A stretch of 64,000 nucleotides of DNA from Bacillus salacetis. GTDB taxonomy: Bacteria; Bacillota; Bacilli; Bacillales; Bacillaceae_B. Made by a program: the position numbers and the translations under genes. This document shows, in pieces, positions 42,210 to 49,014 of this stretch. How positions within the stretch are numbered: position 1 is the stretch's first letter; the number at the start of each line of letters is the position of its first letter. The notes beneath the pieces were generated by a model. The model saw only the letters and a program-made list of their open reading frames with translations, searched no databases and was not told the DNA's origin. The DNA lies in assembly GCF_003581585.1 (NCBI RefSeq), contig NZ_QXIR01000010.1:60661-124660 (forward strand). Direction: 5' to 3'.

Positions 42210-42587
42210 ATGTTATTATTGATTATTATAGCTGCTTCATTGTTGACGGCACTATATAAAAGATATATTCCTGTTGCAGGAGTTAAACAGTACGATGCTG
42301 CTCCTGCTGAGACAGATTCCATACAGATTTTAGATGTAAGAGATTACAACCAGTCATCCCACAATCCCATACCTCAAGCACTTAATCTGCCGGTTGCCTA
42401 TATGAACCGGAACTGGCACGAACTTTCCGGCATTCGGATTCATGTTGTCGCATCAACTAAGCTTGAAAAGAACATGAGCATCAGGATCCTAAAACGAAAA
42501 GGGTACGAGGTAGCAGGATTCACTTTGACTGAACAACAATCTCCACCAAAACAGAATAACGGAAAGGGGTATTGTTATGGAATATAA
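42210..42587 (+). CDS. membrane-anchored rhodanese-fold protein lacking the active Cys
   Basis: 125 residues: one N-terminal membrane span (LLLIIIAASLLTALYKRYI), then a rhodanese-like domain with LDVRDYNQSS and INLP-like ALNLPVAYM. Where active rhodaneses have C-x4-R/S, this protein has HVVASTKLEKNMSIRILKRK, so no catalytic Cys is present; a lone Cys lies near the C-terminus (GKGYCYGI). It overlaps the cstR gene by 11 bp and shares its promoter. A scaffold or sensor role is possible. The membrane anchor and PVAGVKQYD match the active paralogue at 43713 (PARGVRHIT). Confidence 0.75.
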   Translation: MLLLIIIAASLLTALYKRYIPVAGVKQYDAAPAETDSIQILDVRDYNQSSHNPIPQALNLPVAYMNRNWHELSGIRIHVVASTKLEKNMSIRILKRKGYEVAGFTLTEQQSPPKQNNGKGYCYGI

Positions 42588-42837
42588 TGATCAGGTCAAG
42601 AACCGTGTGAAACGGATGGAAGGTCAGTTGAGAGGCGTCCTGAAGATGATGGAAGAAGGCAAAGACTGTAAGGAAGTCACTACTCAGCTGTCAGCTGTAC
42701 GTTCTGCTGTGGACCGGACGGTCGGCGTCATCGTCAGCTCGAACCTGGTGGAATGTGTCCTCGAAGCTGAAAAACGGGGCGAGAAGACAGACGATATGAT
42801 TAAAGAAGCTGTCAATTTACTAGTTAAAAGCAGATAA
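42577..42837 (+). CDS. cstR: CstR-type persulfide-sensing repressor (CsoR family)
   Basis: 86 residues of the CsoR/RcnR (DUF156) family. VKNRVKRMEGQLRGVLKMME is the DNA-contact helix; Cys31 in GKDCKEVTTQLSAVRSAVD and Cys60 in SSNLVECVLEAE are the two thiols that cross-link through sulfur in CstR. The copper-ligand His of CsoR is missing, which fits persulfide rather than copper sensing. It overlaps the upstream rhodanese-like gene. Palindromic ATACCC/GGGTAT sites lie before this and at least four other units nearby, so it likely represses the entire sulfane-sulfur cluster until persulfides accumulate. Confidence 0.93.
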   Translation: MEYNDQVKNRVKRMEGQLRGVLKMMEEGKDCKEVTTQLSAVRSAVDRTVGVIVSSNLVECVLEAEKRGEKTDDMIKEAVNLLVKSR

Positions 42838-42847
42838 AGTTATAGGG

Positions 42848-42889
42848 TTGACAGCCTTTTTTTCACCTGTTAGTATACCCCTATGGGTA
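42848..42889 (+). promoter_or_regulatory. promoter with CstR operator before tusA1
   Basis: TTGACA (42848-42853), 17-bp spacer, TAGTAT (42871-42876); ATACCCCTATGGGTA at 42875-42889 overlaps the -10 element. Confidence 0.8.
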
Positions 42890-42925
42890 ATTACAAACAA
42901 AAGAATTCTTTAGGAGGAATAGTAA

Positions 42926-43153
42926 ATGAACGCAGATAAAGTATTAGACGCAAAAGGGTTGGCGTGTCCGATGCCGATCGTTAAAACAAAGAAAGCCATC
43001 AATGAATTGGAATCAGGTCAAGTACTCGAAGTCCTTGCTACAGATAAAGGAGCTAAAAATGACCTGACTGCCTGGGCTAAATCAGGCGGACATGAATTGA
43101 TCGACTATAAAGAAGAAAATGATGTATTTACATTTTGGATTAAAAAAGGGTAA
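42926..43153 (+). CDS. TusA-like sulfur carrier protein 1
   Basis: 75 residues. DAKGLACPMPIVKTKKAI is the TusA/SirA signature with the sulfur-carrying Cys in CPMP, followed by the standard GxxLEVLATDKGAKNDLTAW. It probably accepts persulfide from a rhodanese and hands it to DsrE or back to low-molecular-weight thiols. Nearly identical to TusA2 at 46682-46909 (same start, same tail FWIKKG), a recent duplication. AGGAGG precedes the ATG. Confidence 0.93.
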   Translation: MNADKVLDAKGLACPMPIVKTKKAINELESGQVLEVLATDKGAKNDLTAWAKSGGHELIDYKEENDVFTFWIKKG

Positions 43154-43171
43154 ATTTTTTTAAAAATGTTT

Positions 43172-43187
43172 ATACCCATGCGGGTAC
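43172..43187 (+). promoter_or_regulatory. CstR operator before dsrE-like gene
   Basis: ATACCCATGCGGGTAC, 28 bp before the dsrE-like start; same spacing of the CCC/GGG halves. Confidence 0.65.
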
Positions 43188-43215
43188 ATGTAAACATATA
43201 AGGAGGATACTAAAA

Positions 43216-43695
43216 ATGTCAGAGAAGAAAAAAACAACGATTGTATTATTCAGCGGAGACTATGATAAAGCAATGGCTGCCTACATTATTGCGAATGGAG
43301 CAGCTGCGTATGACCATGAAGTAACAATCTTTCACACTTTCTGGGGATTGAATGCCCTTCGTAAAGATGAGAACATCGAAGTGAAAAAAGGCTTCATGGA
43401 AAAGATGTTCGGCAAGATGATGCCTAGAGGCGCAGATAAGATGGGGCTGTCCAAAATGCACTTTGCAGGAATGGGGCCTAAGATGATCAAGGGCGTTATG
43501 AAGAAGCACAATGCCATGTCTTTGCCTGCACTTATTGAAATGGCTCAGGAACAAGATGTAAAGCTGGTTTCGTGTACTATGACAATGGACCTTCTTGGTT
43601 TGCAAAAAGATGAGTTATTGGATAATATCGAATATGCCGGAGTAGCGGCATATTTAGCTGATGCAGAAGACGGTAACGTGAATCTGTTCATCTAG
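43216..43695 (+). CDS. DsrE/DsrF-like sulfur-transfer protein
   Basis: 159 residues of the DsrE/F/H-like fold. TIVLFSGDYDKAMAAYIIAN at the start, TIFHTFWGLNALRKDE and, at the end, KLVSCTMTMDLLGLQKDELL with the conserved Cys of the DsrE2/DUF2202-like subgroup. An internal insertion rich in Met and Lys (about 60-100: KMFGKMMPRGADKMGLSKM) is typical of this peroxiredoxin-family-annotated subgroup. It likely relays persulfide between TusA and rhodanese. AAGGAGG precedes the ATG and the rhodanese gene follows after 17 bp. Confidence 0.88.
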   Translation: MSEKKKTTIVLFSGDYDKAMAAYIIANGAAAYDHEVTIFHTFWGLNALRKDENIEVKKGFMEKMFGKMMPRGADKMGLSKMHFAGMGPKMIKGVMKKHNAMSLPALIEMAQEQDVKLVSCTMTMDLLGLQKDELLDNIEYAGVAAYLADAEDGNVNLFI

Positions 43696-43712
43696 TAAGG
43701 GGGCCATTTAAC

Positions 43713-44075
43713 TTGGAAGAATACTTGAGGTATATCCTTGTCGGAATTTTAATTTTGATCATCATCATGCGTCTTACCCCTGCAAGAGGAGTAAGGCACA
43801 TCACTACAGCTGACCTGAAAAACGAACTGAATGATGGAGATAAAATGTTCATCGATGTCCGGACAAAGGGTGAGTTTAACAAGAGAAAGATTGAGGGATT
43901 CAAGAATATTCCTTTATATGAACTACCGCAAAGAACCAGCGAACTTACTTCTGACAAAGAAGTTGTGCTGATCTGCCAGAGCGGCACGCGAAGCAACAAA
44001 GCCGCTAAGCTATTAAGAAAAAAAGGGTTCAGCAAAATTGCAAACGTCAAGGGCGGAGTGAGTTCCTGGAAATAA
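43713..44075 (+). CDS. membrane-anchored rhodanese
   Basis: 120 residues from TTG 43713 (AAGGGGG upstream). One N-terminal span (YILVGILILIIIMRL), then a rhodanese domain with FIDVRTKGEFNKRKIEG and the active loop CQSGTRSNKAA, so catalytically complete. Resembles YqhL/YtwF-like Bacillus rhodaneses. The catalytic domain is probably cytosolic, holding sulfur transfer at the membrane. It is the active paralogue of 42210-42587 and is probably co-transcribed with dsrE. Confidence 0.9.
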   Translation: MEEYLRYILVGILILIIIMRLTPARGVRHITTADLKNELNDGDKMFIDVRTKGEFNKRKIEGFKNIPLYELPQRTSELTSDKEVVLICQSGTRSNKAAKLLRKKGFSKIANVKGGVSSWK

Positions 44076-44080
44076 ATTAA

Positions 44081-44232
44081 GAAAAGCGCAAGTGCCCTGT
44101 TCAGCGGCGTACGGTCTGGACCGGTTCCCCATGAGATAAAGTAAACACAACGAACAAAGTGAGTTGATATTGACTTATCGGAAGGAGGAGCTGGGAAGTA
44201 CGCTAGCCGCTAGGGCACTGGAGCTGCACTTA
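44081..44232. repeat. palindromic repeat, B-related, stand-alone
   Basis: AAAAGCGCAAGTGCCCTG at the left and CTAGGGCACTGGAGCTGCAC at the right pair as inverted ends; inside are CCCCATGAGATAAAG and TTGACTTATCGGAAGGAGG. The reverse complement recurs at 46971-47114. Begins six bases after the rhodanese stop codon. Confidence 0.75.
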
Positions 44233-44312
44233 AAAGTGACCATCAATTTATATGCTCTTTTCCCCAGCAACCCATTCAAGGAAAAGAGCTCACCATAAGG
44301 AGGATGAACAAG

Positions 44313-44609
44313 ATGAAAGAAATTACACCAAACGAAGTTGAATTAATCGTGAATGAAGGAACATCTGCAAATATCATTGATGTCCGGGAAACGGATGAAG
44401 TAGCTCAAGGGAAAATCCCCGGCGCAGTAAATATCCCGTTAGGATTAGTTGAATTTCGCATGAATGAACTGGATAAATCCAAGGAATACATCATGGTTTG
44501 CCGTTCAGGCGGAAGAAGCGGCCGCGCTTGCCAGTTCCTTGAAAGCCAAGGATTCAACGTAACAAACATGACTGGCGGCATGCTTGCTTGGGAAGGCGAA
44601 ACAGAGTAA
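44313..44609 (+). CDS. single-domain rhodanese
   Basis: 98 residues from ATG 44313, AAGGAGG nine bases upstream. IIDVRETDEVAQGKIPGAVN and active loop CRSGGRSGRACQFL; the end is MTGGMLAWEG. A short cytosolic GlpE-like thiosulfate/persulfide sulfurtransferase. It precedes the TusA-rhodanese fusion by 51 bp with a CstR operator between them, so the two may be transcribed separately. Confidence 0.92.
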   Translation: MKEITPNEVELIVNEGTSANIIDVRETDEVAQGKIPGAVNIPLGLVEFRMNELDKSKEYIMVCRSGGRSGRACQFLESQGFNVTNMTGGMLAWEGETE

Positions 44610-44625
44610 TTTTTTTAAACAGTAA

Positions 44626-44643
44626 TATACCCTATAGAGTATA
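44626..44643 (+). promoter_or_regulatory. CstR operator before tusA-rhodanese gene
   Basis: TATACCCTATAGAGTATA, one mismatch from the perfect palindrome at 42138, ending 17 bp before the start codon. Confidence 0.75.
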
Positions 44644-44660
44644 AACATGGAGGTAATAAT

Positions 44661-45230
44661 ATGGAAAACATCACTGTAAATCATTCATTAGATGCAAAGG
44701 GCCTTGCGTGTCCAATGCCAATCGTCAAAACAAAGAAAGCCATCACGACCCTGGAAGCAGGACAGGTGCTTGAAGTCGAAGCGACAGATAAAGGATCAAA
44801 GGCAGATATCAAAGCCTGGGCTGAGAAATCCGGCCATCAATACCTTGGGACGATTGAAGAGGGAGATATCCTGAAGCATTACTTGAGAAAAGCATCCGGA
44901 GAGGAAGCCATCGAGAAAAAGCATCCGCATACAGCAGACAACGATCAGCTTGCAGCTAAATTGGAAGAAAGTATTGTTGTCCTGGATGTCCGTGAATCAG
45001 CTGAATATGTATTCAATCACATTCCGAATGCAGTTTCCATTCCATTAGGTGAATTGGACTCACGCATGGATGAACTGAACAAAGAAGACGAAATCTATGT
45101 GGTATGCCGCACAGGAAGCAGAAGCGACCTCGCTGCACAAAAACTTGCCGAAAATGGATTCAACAACGTCATCAATGTCATCCCTGGCATGAGCCAGTGG
45201 AACGGTGCGTCTGAATCGAATACTAACTAA
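44661..45230 (+). CDS. TusA-rhodanese fusion sulfurtransferase
   Basis: 189 residues. Residues 8-78 are a TusA domain (DAKGLACPMPIVKTKKAI), a linker EKKHPHTAD follows, and residues ~95-185 are a rhodanese domain with VLDVRESAEYVFNHIP and active loop CRTGSRSDLAA. This joins carrier and sulfurtransferase in one chain, comparable to two of the three domains of staphylococcal CstA (rhodanese, TusA, DsrE) but in the order TusA-rhodanese. Predicted CstR-controlled. Confidence 0.92.
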   Translation: MENITVNHSLDAKGLACPMPIVKTKKAITTLEAGQVLEVEATDKGSKADIKAWAEKSGHQYLGTIEEGDILKHYLRKASGEEAIEKKHPHTADNDQLAAKLEESIVVLDVRESAEYVFNHIPNAVSIPLGELDSRMDELNKEDEIYVVCRTGSRSDLAAQKLAENGFNNVINVIPGMSQWNGASESNTN

Positions 45231-45322
45231 TACTTTAGAGATTTACGATATTTTCAACCCAACACAATCTGGTTCATTGAATTTTTCCCATAATTGTGAT
45301 AGTTGGTTCTTTTAATTTCCGA

Positions 45323-45447
45323 TTGGTTTCCGCTTCAGGTTGCATGACCTCCTGCGGGAGCAGCGGGACAGGTGAGACCCCGCAAGCGAAGCTGAGGAGG
45401 CTCACCGCCCGCCCCGCGGAGTCGTGCAGCCTGAAGCGGAAACCAAC
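45323..45447. repeat. palindromic repeat, family A, simple copy (inverted)
   Basis: TTGGTTTCCGCTTCAGGTTG and CAGCCTGAAGCGGAAACCAA ends; inside GTGAGACCCCGC, GAGGAGGCTCACCGCCCGCC and CCGCGGAGTC, the reverse of the copy at 19649-19772. Confidence 0.75.
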
Positions 45448-45479
45448 TATTTAACAACCAAATTTTTTTACGAAAAATA

Positions 45480-45495
45480 ATACCTTAGGGGGTAA
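45480..45495 (+). promoter_or_regulatory. CstR-like operator before rhodanese-MBL 2
   Basis: ATACCTTAGGGGGTAA, imperfect palindrome just upstream of the start codon, overlapping the ribosome binding region. Confidence 0.55.
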
Positions 45496-45503
45496 CTTAG
45501 AAA

Positions 45504-46631
45504 ATGACTGTTAAAGCTATGAACGCAAAAGAAGTAACGAAAAAAGTATTCAATAACGAAGAACTATTCATCCTTGATGTACGTAATGAAGACGCATTCC
45601 AAGATTGGAAGATTGAAGGACATAAGTTCGACTATCAGAATGTTCCTTACTTCGACCTGTTGGACGGAGTAGAAGAAATCTTGGATGAACTTCCAAAAGA
45701 CAAGGATATTCTGGTTGTATGTGCCAAAGAAGGGTCTTCAGTGATGGTAGCAGAAATGCTTTCCGACGAAGGCTTGGATGTATCCTATCTTGAAGGCGGC
45801 ATGAAAGCATGGAGTGAACACCTTGAGCCCGTCAAAGTAGGCGACTTGAAAGATGGCGGCGAACTTTACCAATTCGTTCGTATCGGCAAAGGCTGCCTGT
45901 CATACATGGTCGTTTCCAACGGCGAAGCAGCGATCATCGATTCAACAAGAATGGCTGAGGTTTATACTGATTTTGCCGACAGCCTGAACGCTAAGATCAC
46001 TCATGTATTTGATACTCATCTCCATGCCGACCACATTTCCGGAGGACGCATCATTGCTGAGAAAACAGGCGCAGCTTATTGGCTGCCTCCGAAAGATGCT
46101 GAAGAGGTTACATTTGAATACGCAGCATTGGAAGACGGCAATGAAGTAACGATCGGCAACACCAAAATCAACATTCATGCATTGTACTCACCAGGACACA
46201 CAATTGGATCCACATCGTTTGTGGTTGACGAACAATACCTGATGACTGGTGATATCCTTTTCATCGATTCAATCGGAAGGCCCGACCTTGCAGGACTAGC
46301 TGAAGATTGGGTAGGTGATCTGCGGGAAACGCTATACACACGGTATAAAGAACTTTCAAATGATTTAATCGTCCTGCCGGCACATTTCATGATTATTGAT
46401 GAACTGAACGAAGACGGAAGTGTATCAGAGAAACTTGGTACGCTATATGCACAAAACCATGGCTTGAATATTGCGGACGAGGCGGAATTCAGATCACTTG
46501 TTACCGAAAACCTTCCTCCTCAGCCAAATGCATATCAGGAAATCCGCAAAACTAATATGGGTAAAATCACACCTGATAATGATGAGCAGCGTGAAATGGA
46601 AATCGGACCAAACCGCTGTGCAGTGAGATAA
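45504..46631 (+). CDS. rhodanese-metallo-beta-lactamase protein 2 (persulfide dioxygenase type)
   Basis: 375 residues, same length and layout as the gene at 39823: rhodanese domain with [16 protein letters not shown] and Cys loop CAKEGSS, then MBL domain with [25 protein letters not shown] and [16 protein letters not shown]. The two proteins end almost identically ([10 protein letters not shown] / [10 protein letters not shown]). Protein 1 has CAKGNSS and differs mainly in the rhodanese half. GGGGG lies before the ATG, inside the operator. Confidence 0.9.
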   Translation: MTVKAMNAKEVTKKVFNNEELFILDVRNEDAFQDWKIEGHKFDYQNVPYFDLLDGVEEILDELPKDKDILVVCAKEGSSVMVAEMLSDEGLDVSYLEGGMKAWSEHLEPVKVGDLKDGGELYQFVRIGKGCLSYMVVSNGEAAIIDSTRMAEVYTDFADSLNAKITHVFDTHLHADHISGGRIIAEKTGAAYWLPPKDAEEVTFEYAALEDGNEVTIGNTKINIHALYSPGHTIGSTSFVVDEQYLMTGDILFIDSIGRPDLAGLAEDWVGDLRETLYTRYKELSNDLIVLPAHFMIIDELNEDGSVSEKLGTLYAQNHGLNIADEAEFRSLVTENLPPQPNAYQEIRKTNMGKITPDNDEQREMEIGPNRCAVR

Positions 46632-46681
46632 GACGAATACGGCTCAACCACAAAAAACCTAATATTCAGGAGGCTATTATT

Positions 46682-46909
46682 ATGGAATCAGCAAAAGTAT
46701 TAGATGCAAAAGGCTTGGCTTGCCCAATGCCGATCGTAAAAACGAAAAAGGCAATGAATGACTTGCAATCAGGGGACGTCCTTGAAGTGCATGCCACTGA
46801 CAAAGGCGCTAAAAATGATCTGACAGCCTGGGCAAAATCAGGCGGCCATGAACTTGTACAGCATGAAGAAGAAAATGATGTCTTCAAGTTCTGGATCAAA
46901 AAAGGCTAA
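46682..46909 (+). CDS. TusA-like sulfur carrier protein 2
   Basis: 75 residues with DAKGLACPMPIVKTKKAM; almost the same as TusA1 at 42926, differing at about a dozen positions. CAGGAGG precedes the ATG. It follows rhodanese-MBL 2 by 50 bp and is probably in the same transcript. The Cys of CPMP is the sulfur carrier. Confidence 0.93.
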   Translation: MESAKVLDAKGLACPMPIVKTKKAMNDLQSGDVLEVHATDKGAKNDLTAWAKSGGHELVQHEEENDVFKFWIKKG

Positions 46910-46970
46910 AGAATACTAGGGGACCTGAATATGGTTCCCTTTAAAAATGATGATATGAATTAAGTTAAAA

Positions 46971-47114
46971 GGTGTCTAGCTGCAGTGCCCTAGCGGCTAC
47001 CGTACTTCCCTGCCCCTCCTTGCGATAAGTCAACATCAACTCACTACGTTCGTTGTGTTTCCTTTATCTCATACGGAGCAGGTCCAGTCCATACGCCGCT
47101 GATCAGGGCACTTA
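46971..47114. repeat. palindromic repeat, B-related, stand-alone (inverted)
   Basis: Reverse complement of 44081-44232: CTGCAGTGCCCTAGCGGCTA at the left, TACGCCGCTGATCAGGGCAC at the right, CTTGCGATAAGTCAACATCA inside. Confidence 0.75.
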
Positions 47115-47139
47115 TATTTTTATAAGGAGGGAATAAGAA

Positions 47140-47916
47140 ATGGACATTGGTTTTTTAGTAGTCATCTTTCTAATCGGATTTATAGGATCTTATATATCAG
47201 GGATGCTTGGAATCGGAGGTTCCATCATCAAGTACCCAATGCTTTTATACATCCCGCCATTGTTTGGGCTTGCTGCATTCAGCGCCCATGAAGTTTCCGG
47301 CATCAGTGCCGTTCAGGTATTCTTCGCTACAATAGGGGGCGTCTGGGCGTACCGTAAAGGCGGATATTTGAACAAGGCCTTGATTGTATACATGGGCGGA
47401 GCAATCCTTATCGGAAGTTTCGTCGGGGGCTATGGATCCAAAATGATGTCAGAAGGCGGCATCAACTTGGTATACGGTATACTCGCATTGATTGCAGCTG
47501 TGATGATGTTCATTCCCAAAAAGGGAATCGATGATATTCCGCTTGATCAAGTGACCTTCAATAAATGGCTCGCTGCTTCATTGGCATTGATCGTCGGTGT
47601 TGGTGCAGGAATTGTCGGTGCTGCAGGAGCATTCCTGCTTGTGCCCATCATGCTGGTCGTATTGAAGATCCCGACCCGTATGACGATTGCTTCATCACTC
47701 GCCATCACTTTCATTTCATCAATCGGTGCCACAGTCGGGAAAATCACGACAGGACAGGTGGATTTCGTCCCTGCTTTAATCATGGTTGTTGCCAGCTTGA
47801 TTGCATCACCACTAGGGGCGATGGCAGGTAAAAAGGTCAATACAAAGATCTTGCAATATATTCTGGCCTTCTTGATCCTGGGTACAGCCATTAAAATCTG
47901 GATGGATATCTTATAA
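47140..47916 (+). CDS. TauE/SafE family sulfite exporter
   Basis: 258 residues with about eight membrane spans. [19 protein letters not shown] near residues 22-45 and [20 protein letters not shown] near 150-170 are the two repeated G-rich motifs of the TauE family. Sulfite is the product of persulfide dioxygenases, so this exporter fits as the last step of the pathway. AAGGAGGG precedes the ATG. No CstR site was seen directly upstream; the repeat at 46971-47114 separates it from tusA2, so read-through from the CstR-controlled unit is possible. Confidence 0.92.
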   Translation: MDIGFLVVIFLIGFIGSYISGMLGIGGSIIKYPMLLYIPPLFGLAAFSAHEVSGISAVQVFFATIGGVWAYRKGGYLNKALIVYMGGAILIGSFVGGYGSKMMSEGGINLVYGILALIAAVMMFIPKKGIDDIPLDQVTFNKWLAASLALIVGVGAGIVGAAGAFLLVPIMLVVLKIPTRMTIASSLAITFISSIGATVGKITTGQVDFVPALIMVVASLIASPLGAMAGKKVNTKILQYILAFLILGTAIKIWMDIL

Positions 47917-47962
47917 TTCTCCATACGTGTGAGCATTGTTATTACAGGGTAAAATATAATAA

Positions 47963-48000
47963 TAGAGGCAAACCAGGCTTCAGCTTGATTTGCCTCTTTA
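47963..48000 (+). terminator. Rho-independent terminator
   Basis: AGAGGCAAA and TTTGCCTCT arms then TTTA, closing the tauE unit. Confidence 0.75.
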
Positions 48001-48022
48001 GATCATTGAAGGAGGGAATTTC

Positions 48023-48310
48023 ATGGTCAAGGTAACTCAACCGGCAGTCGATGTCATCAAGGCTCAAGTGAAAGAAGAAATCAGCGAAGGCAGAAAACCC
48101 TTTATCCGTCTTTCGATGGGCATTGGCTGAGGAGGCCCAAAACTGCGTCTGACTCTGGAGGAGTCAGCTTTAGAAAATGATGAAGTAACGGAAATTGACG
48201 GCATTCAATTTCTCGTACATGAAAAAGATAAGGTTTATTTTGATGAATCCAAAATTGACTACGTCAAAACACTGTTTGGCGGCGGGGAGTTCAAAGTGCT
48301 CCGTGTATAA
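48023..48310 (+). CDS. HesB-like (IscA-type) protein with in-frame UGA, probable selenoprotein
   Basis: 95 residues if UGA 48128-48130 is read as residue 36. Before it: MVKVTQPAVDVIKAQVKEEI and GRKPFIRLSMGIG; after it: GGPKLRLTLEES, IDGIQFLVHEKDKVYFDE, and an ending FGGGEFKVLRV. In HesB/IscA-like proteins this position (xxGxxC/UGGP) is the first conserved Cys; Sec-containing HesB-like proteins are an established bacterial selenoprotein family. No other lesion exists and codon use is normal on both sides. GGAGGG precedes ATG 48023. A perfect 7-bp hairpin follows the UGA. The next UGA-containing gene starts 13 bp later, so both are co-transcribed. Truncation at 35 residues would remove nearly all of the fold. 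Confidence 0.85.
48149..48167 (+). promoter_or_regulatory. candidate bacterial SECIS hairpin in hesB-like mRNA
   Basis: CTGACTC-TGGAG-GAGTCAG: seven perfect pairs, loop UGGAG beginning 25 nt after the UGA. Loop sequence and spacing are the same as in the osmC-like gene. Confidence 0.8.
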
Positions 48311-48323
48311 TGAAGGTGATAAA

Positions 48324-48479
48324 ATGAAAAAAGAACGAACTGTACATTGCAGCAGCGGCACCTGAGGATACCAGCCAAAAGATACCCGGTCATGGAGGAA
48401 GTTCATTCCTCCCATATGACCAGGTATACTTGTCTGGCTCCTAGCAGGAGTCATCTTACTGCTTAAGAATATCAATTAA
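48324..48479 (+). CDS. 51-codon membrane protein with two in-frame UGAs (candidate double-Sec protein)
   Basis: Reads MKKERTVHCSSGT-U-GYQPK then DTRSWRKFIPPI-U-PGILVW and LLAGVILLLKNIN, ending TAA. UGAs are at 48363-48365 (codon 14) and 48417-48419 (codon 32). AAGGTGAT lies three bases before the ATG. The C-terminal 16 residues form one membrane span. The first U follows CSSGT, so C9 and U14 could form a redox pair. Each UGA is followed by a hairpin fitting SECIS limits. It lies 13 bp after the hesB-like gene and before a DUF202 membrane gene. I know no described family; a Cys homologue (CSSGTCGYQPK) would confirm it. The alternative is a non-coding stretch or decayed gene. Confidence 0.65.
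48384..48427 (+). promoter_or_regulatory. candidate SECIS hairpin for the first UGA
   Basis: ATACC-C-GGTCATGGAGGAA / TTCCTCC-CAT-ATGACC-A-GGTAT: 18 pairs, loop GTTCA (G first) starting 36 nt after UGA-1. The second UGA lies in its right arm. A further AGCCA/TGGCT pairing can extend it. Confidence 0.6.
48436..48452 (+). promoter_or_regulatory. candidate SECIS hairpin for the second UGA
   Basis: GGCTCC-TAGCA-GGAGTC: six pairs with one G-U, loop UAGCA starting 23 nt after UGA-2 (G is the third loop base, slightly off the usual rule). Confidence 0.45.
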
Positions 48480-48512
48480 TATGACAGTTTTAGTATCCTG
48501 AGGTGATTGGGT

Positions 48513-48899
48513 ATGAAAAAGAGAGAAAATGACAGCCTGCAGAACGAAGGAACAACTGACAGTAAATACATTCAGCAGCACCTGGCAAGTGAAAGGACAT
48601 TCCTGGCTTGGATCCGTACAGCCATAGCGATTATCGGTGTCGGCTTCCTTGTCACCAATCTCCATTTCACAATGCAAGCCAGCCTGTCGCCCATTGGTGA
48701 CGCTCTCGCGAACATTATCGGCTTATCATCAGTCGGCCTTGGCATTTTGACGATTGTCATGGCGCTCATCAGCTATATGAGAAAAATAGATGCAATCAAT
48801 AATCAATCATTTCGCACTTCCAGGGCCACCATCGTGGCTTTGGCTGTCTTTGTGATTGTGATCTCCCTTATATTCGGGGCATACTTCCTGATTGTTTAA
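48513..48899 (+). CDS. DUF202 (YidH-like) membrane protein
   Basis: 128 residues from ATG 48513, with AGGTGAT upstream. YIQQHLASERTFLAWIRTAI is the DUF202 signature, followed by three membrane spans at about 33-52, 65-88 and 103-126. The function of the family is unknown; members are often near sulfur/oxidative stress genes. It starts 33 bp after the double-UGA gene, so it may be part of that operon. Confidence 0.88.
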   Translation: MKKRENDSLQNEGTTDSKYIQQHLASERTFLAWIRTAIAIIGVGFLVTNLHFTMQASLSPIGDALANIIGLSSVGLGILTIVMALISYMRKIDAINNQSFRTSRATIVALAVFVIVISLIFGAYFLIV

Positions 48900-49014
48900 G
48901 ACCTTCAAAATGGGCTCATCTTAATGTAACTTCCTGTTTTTCCAGCCGTCTAATGAGGTGTAAAAGGAAAATTCAGGCATTACATCAAGAGAGAACATTA
49001 TGGGGGTCATTTCT

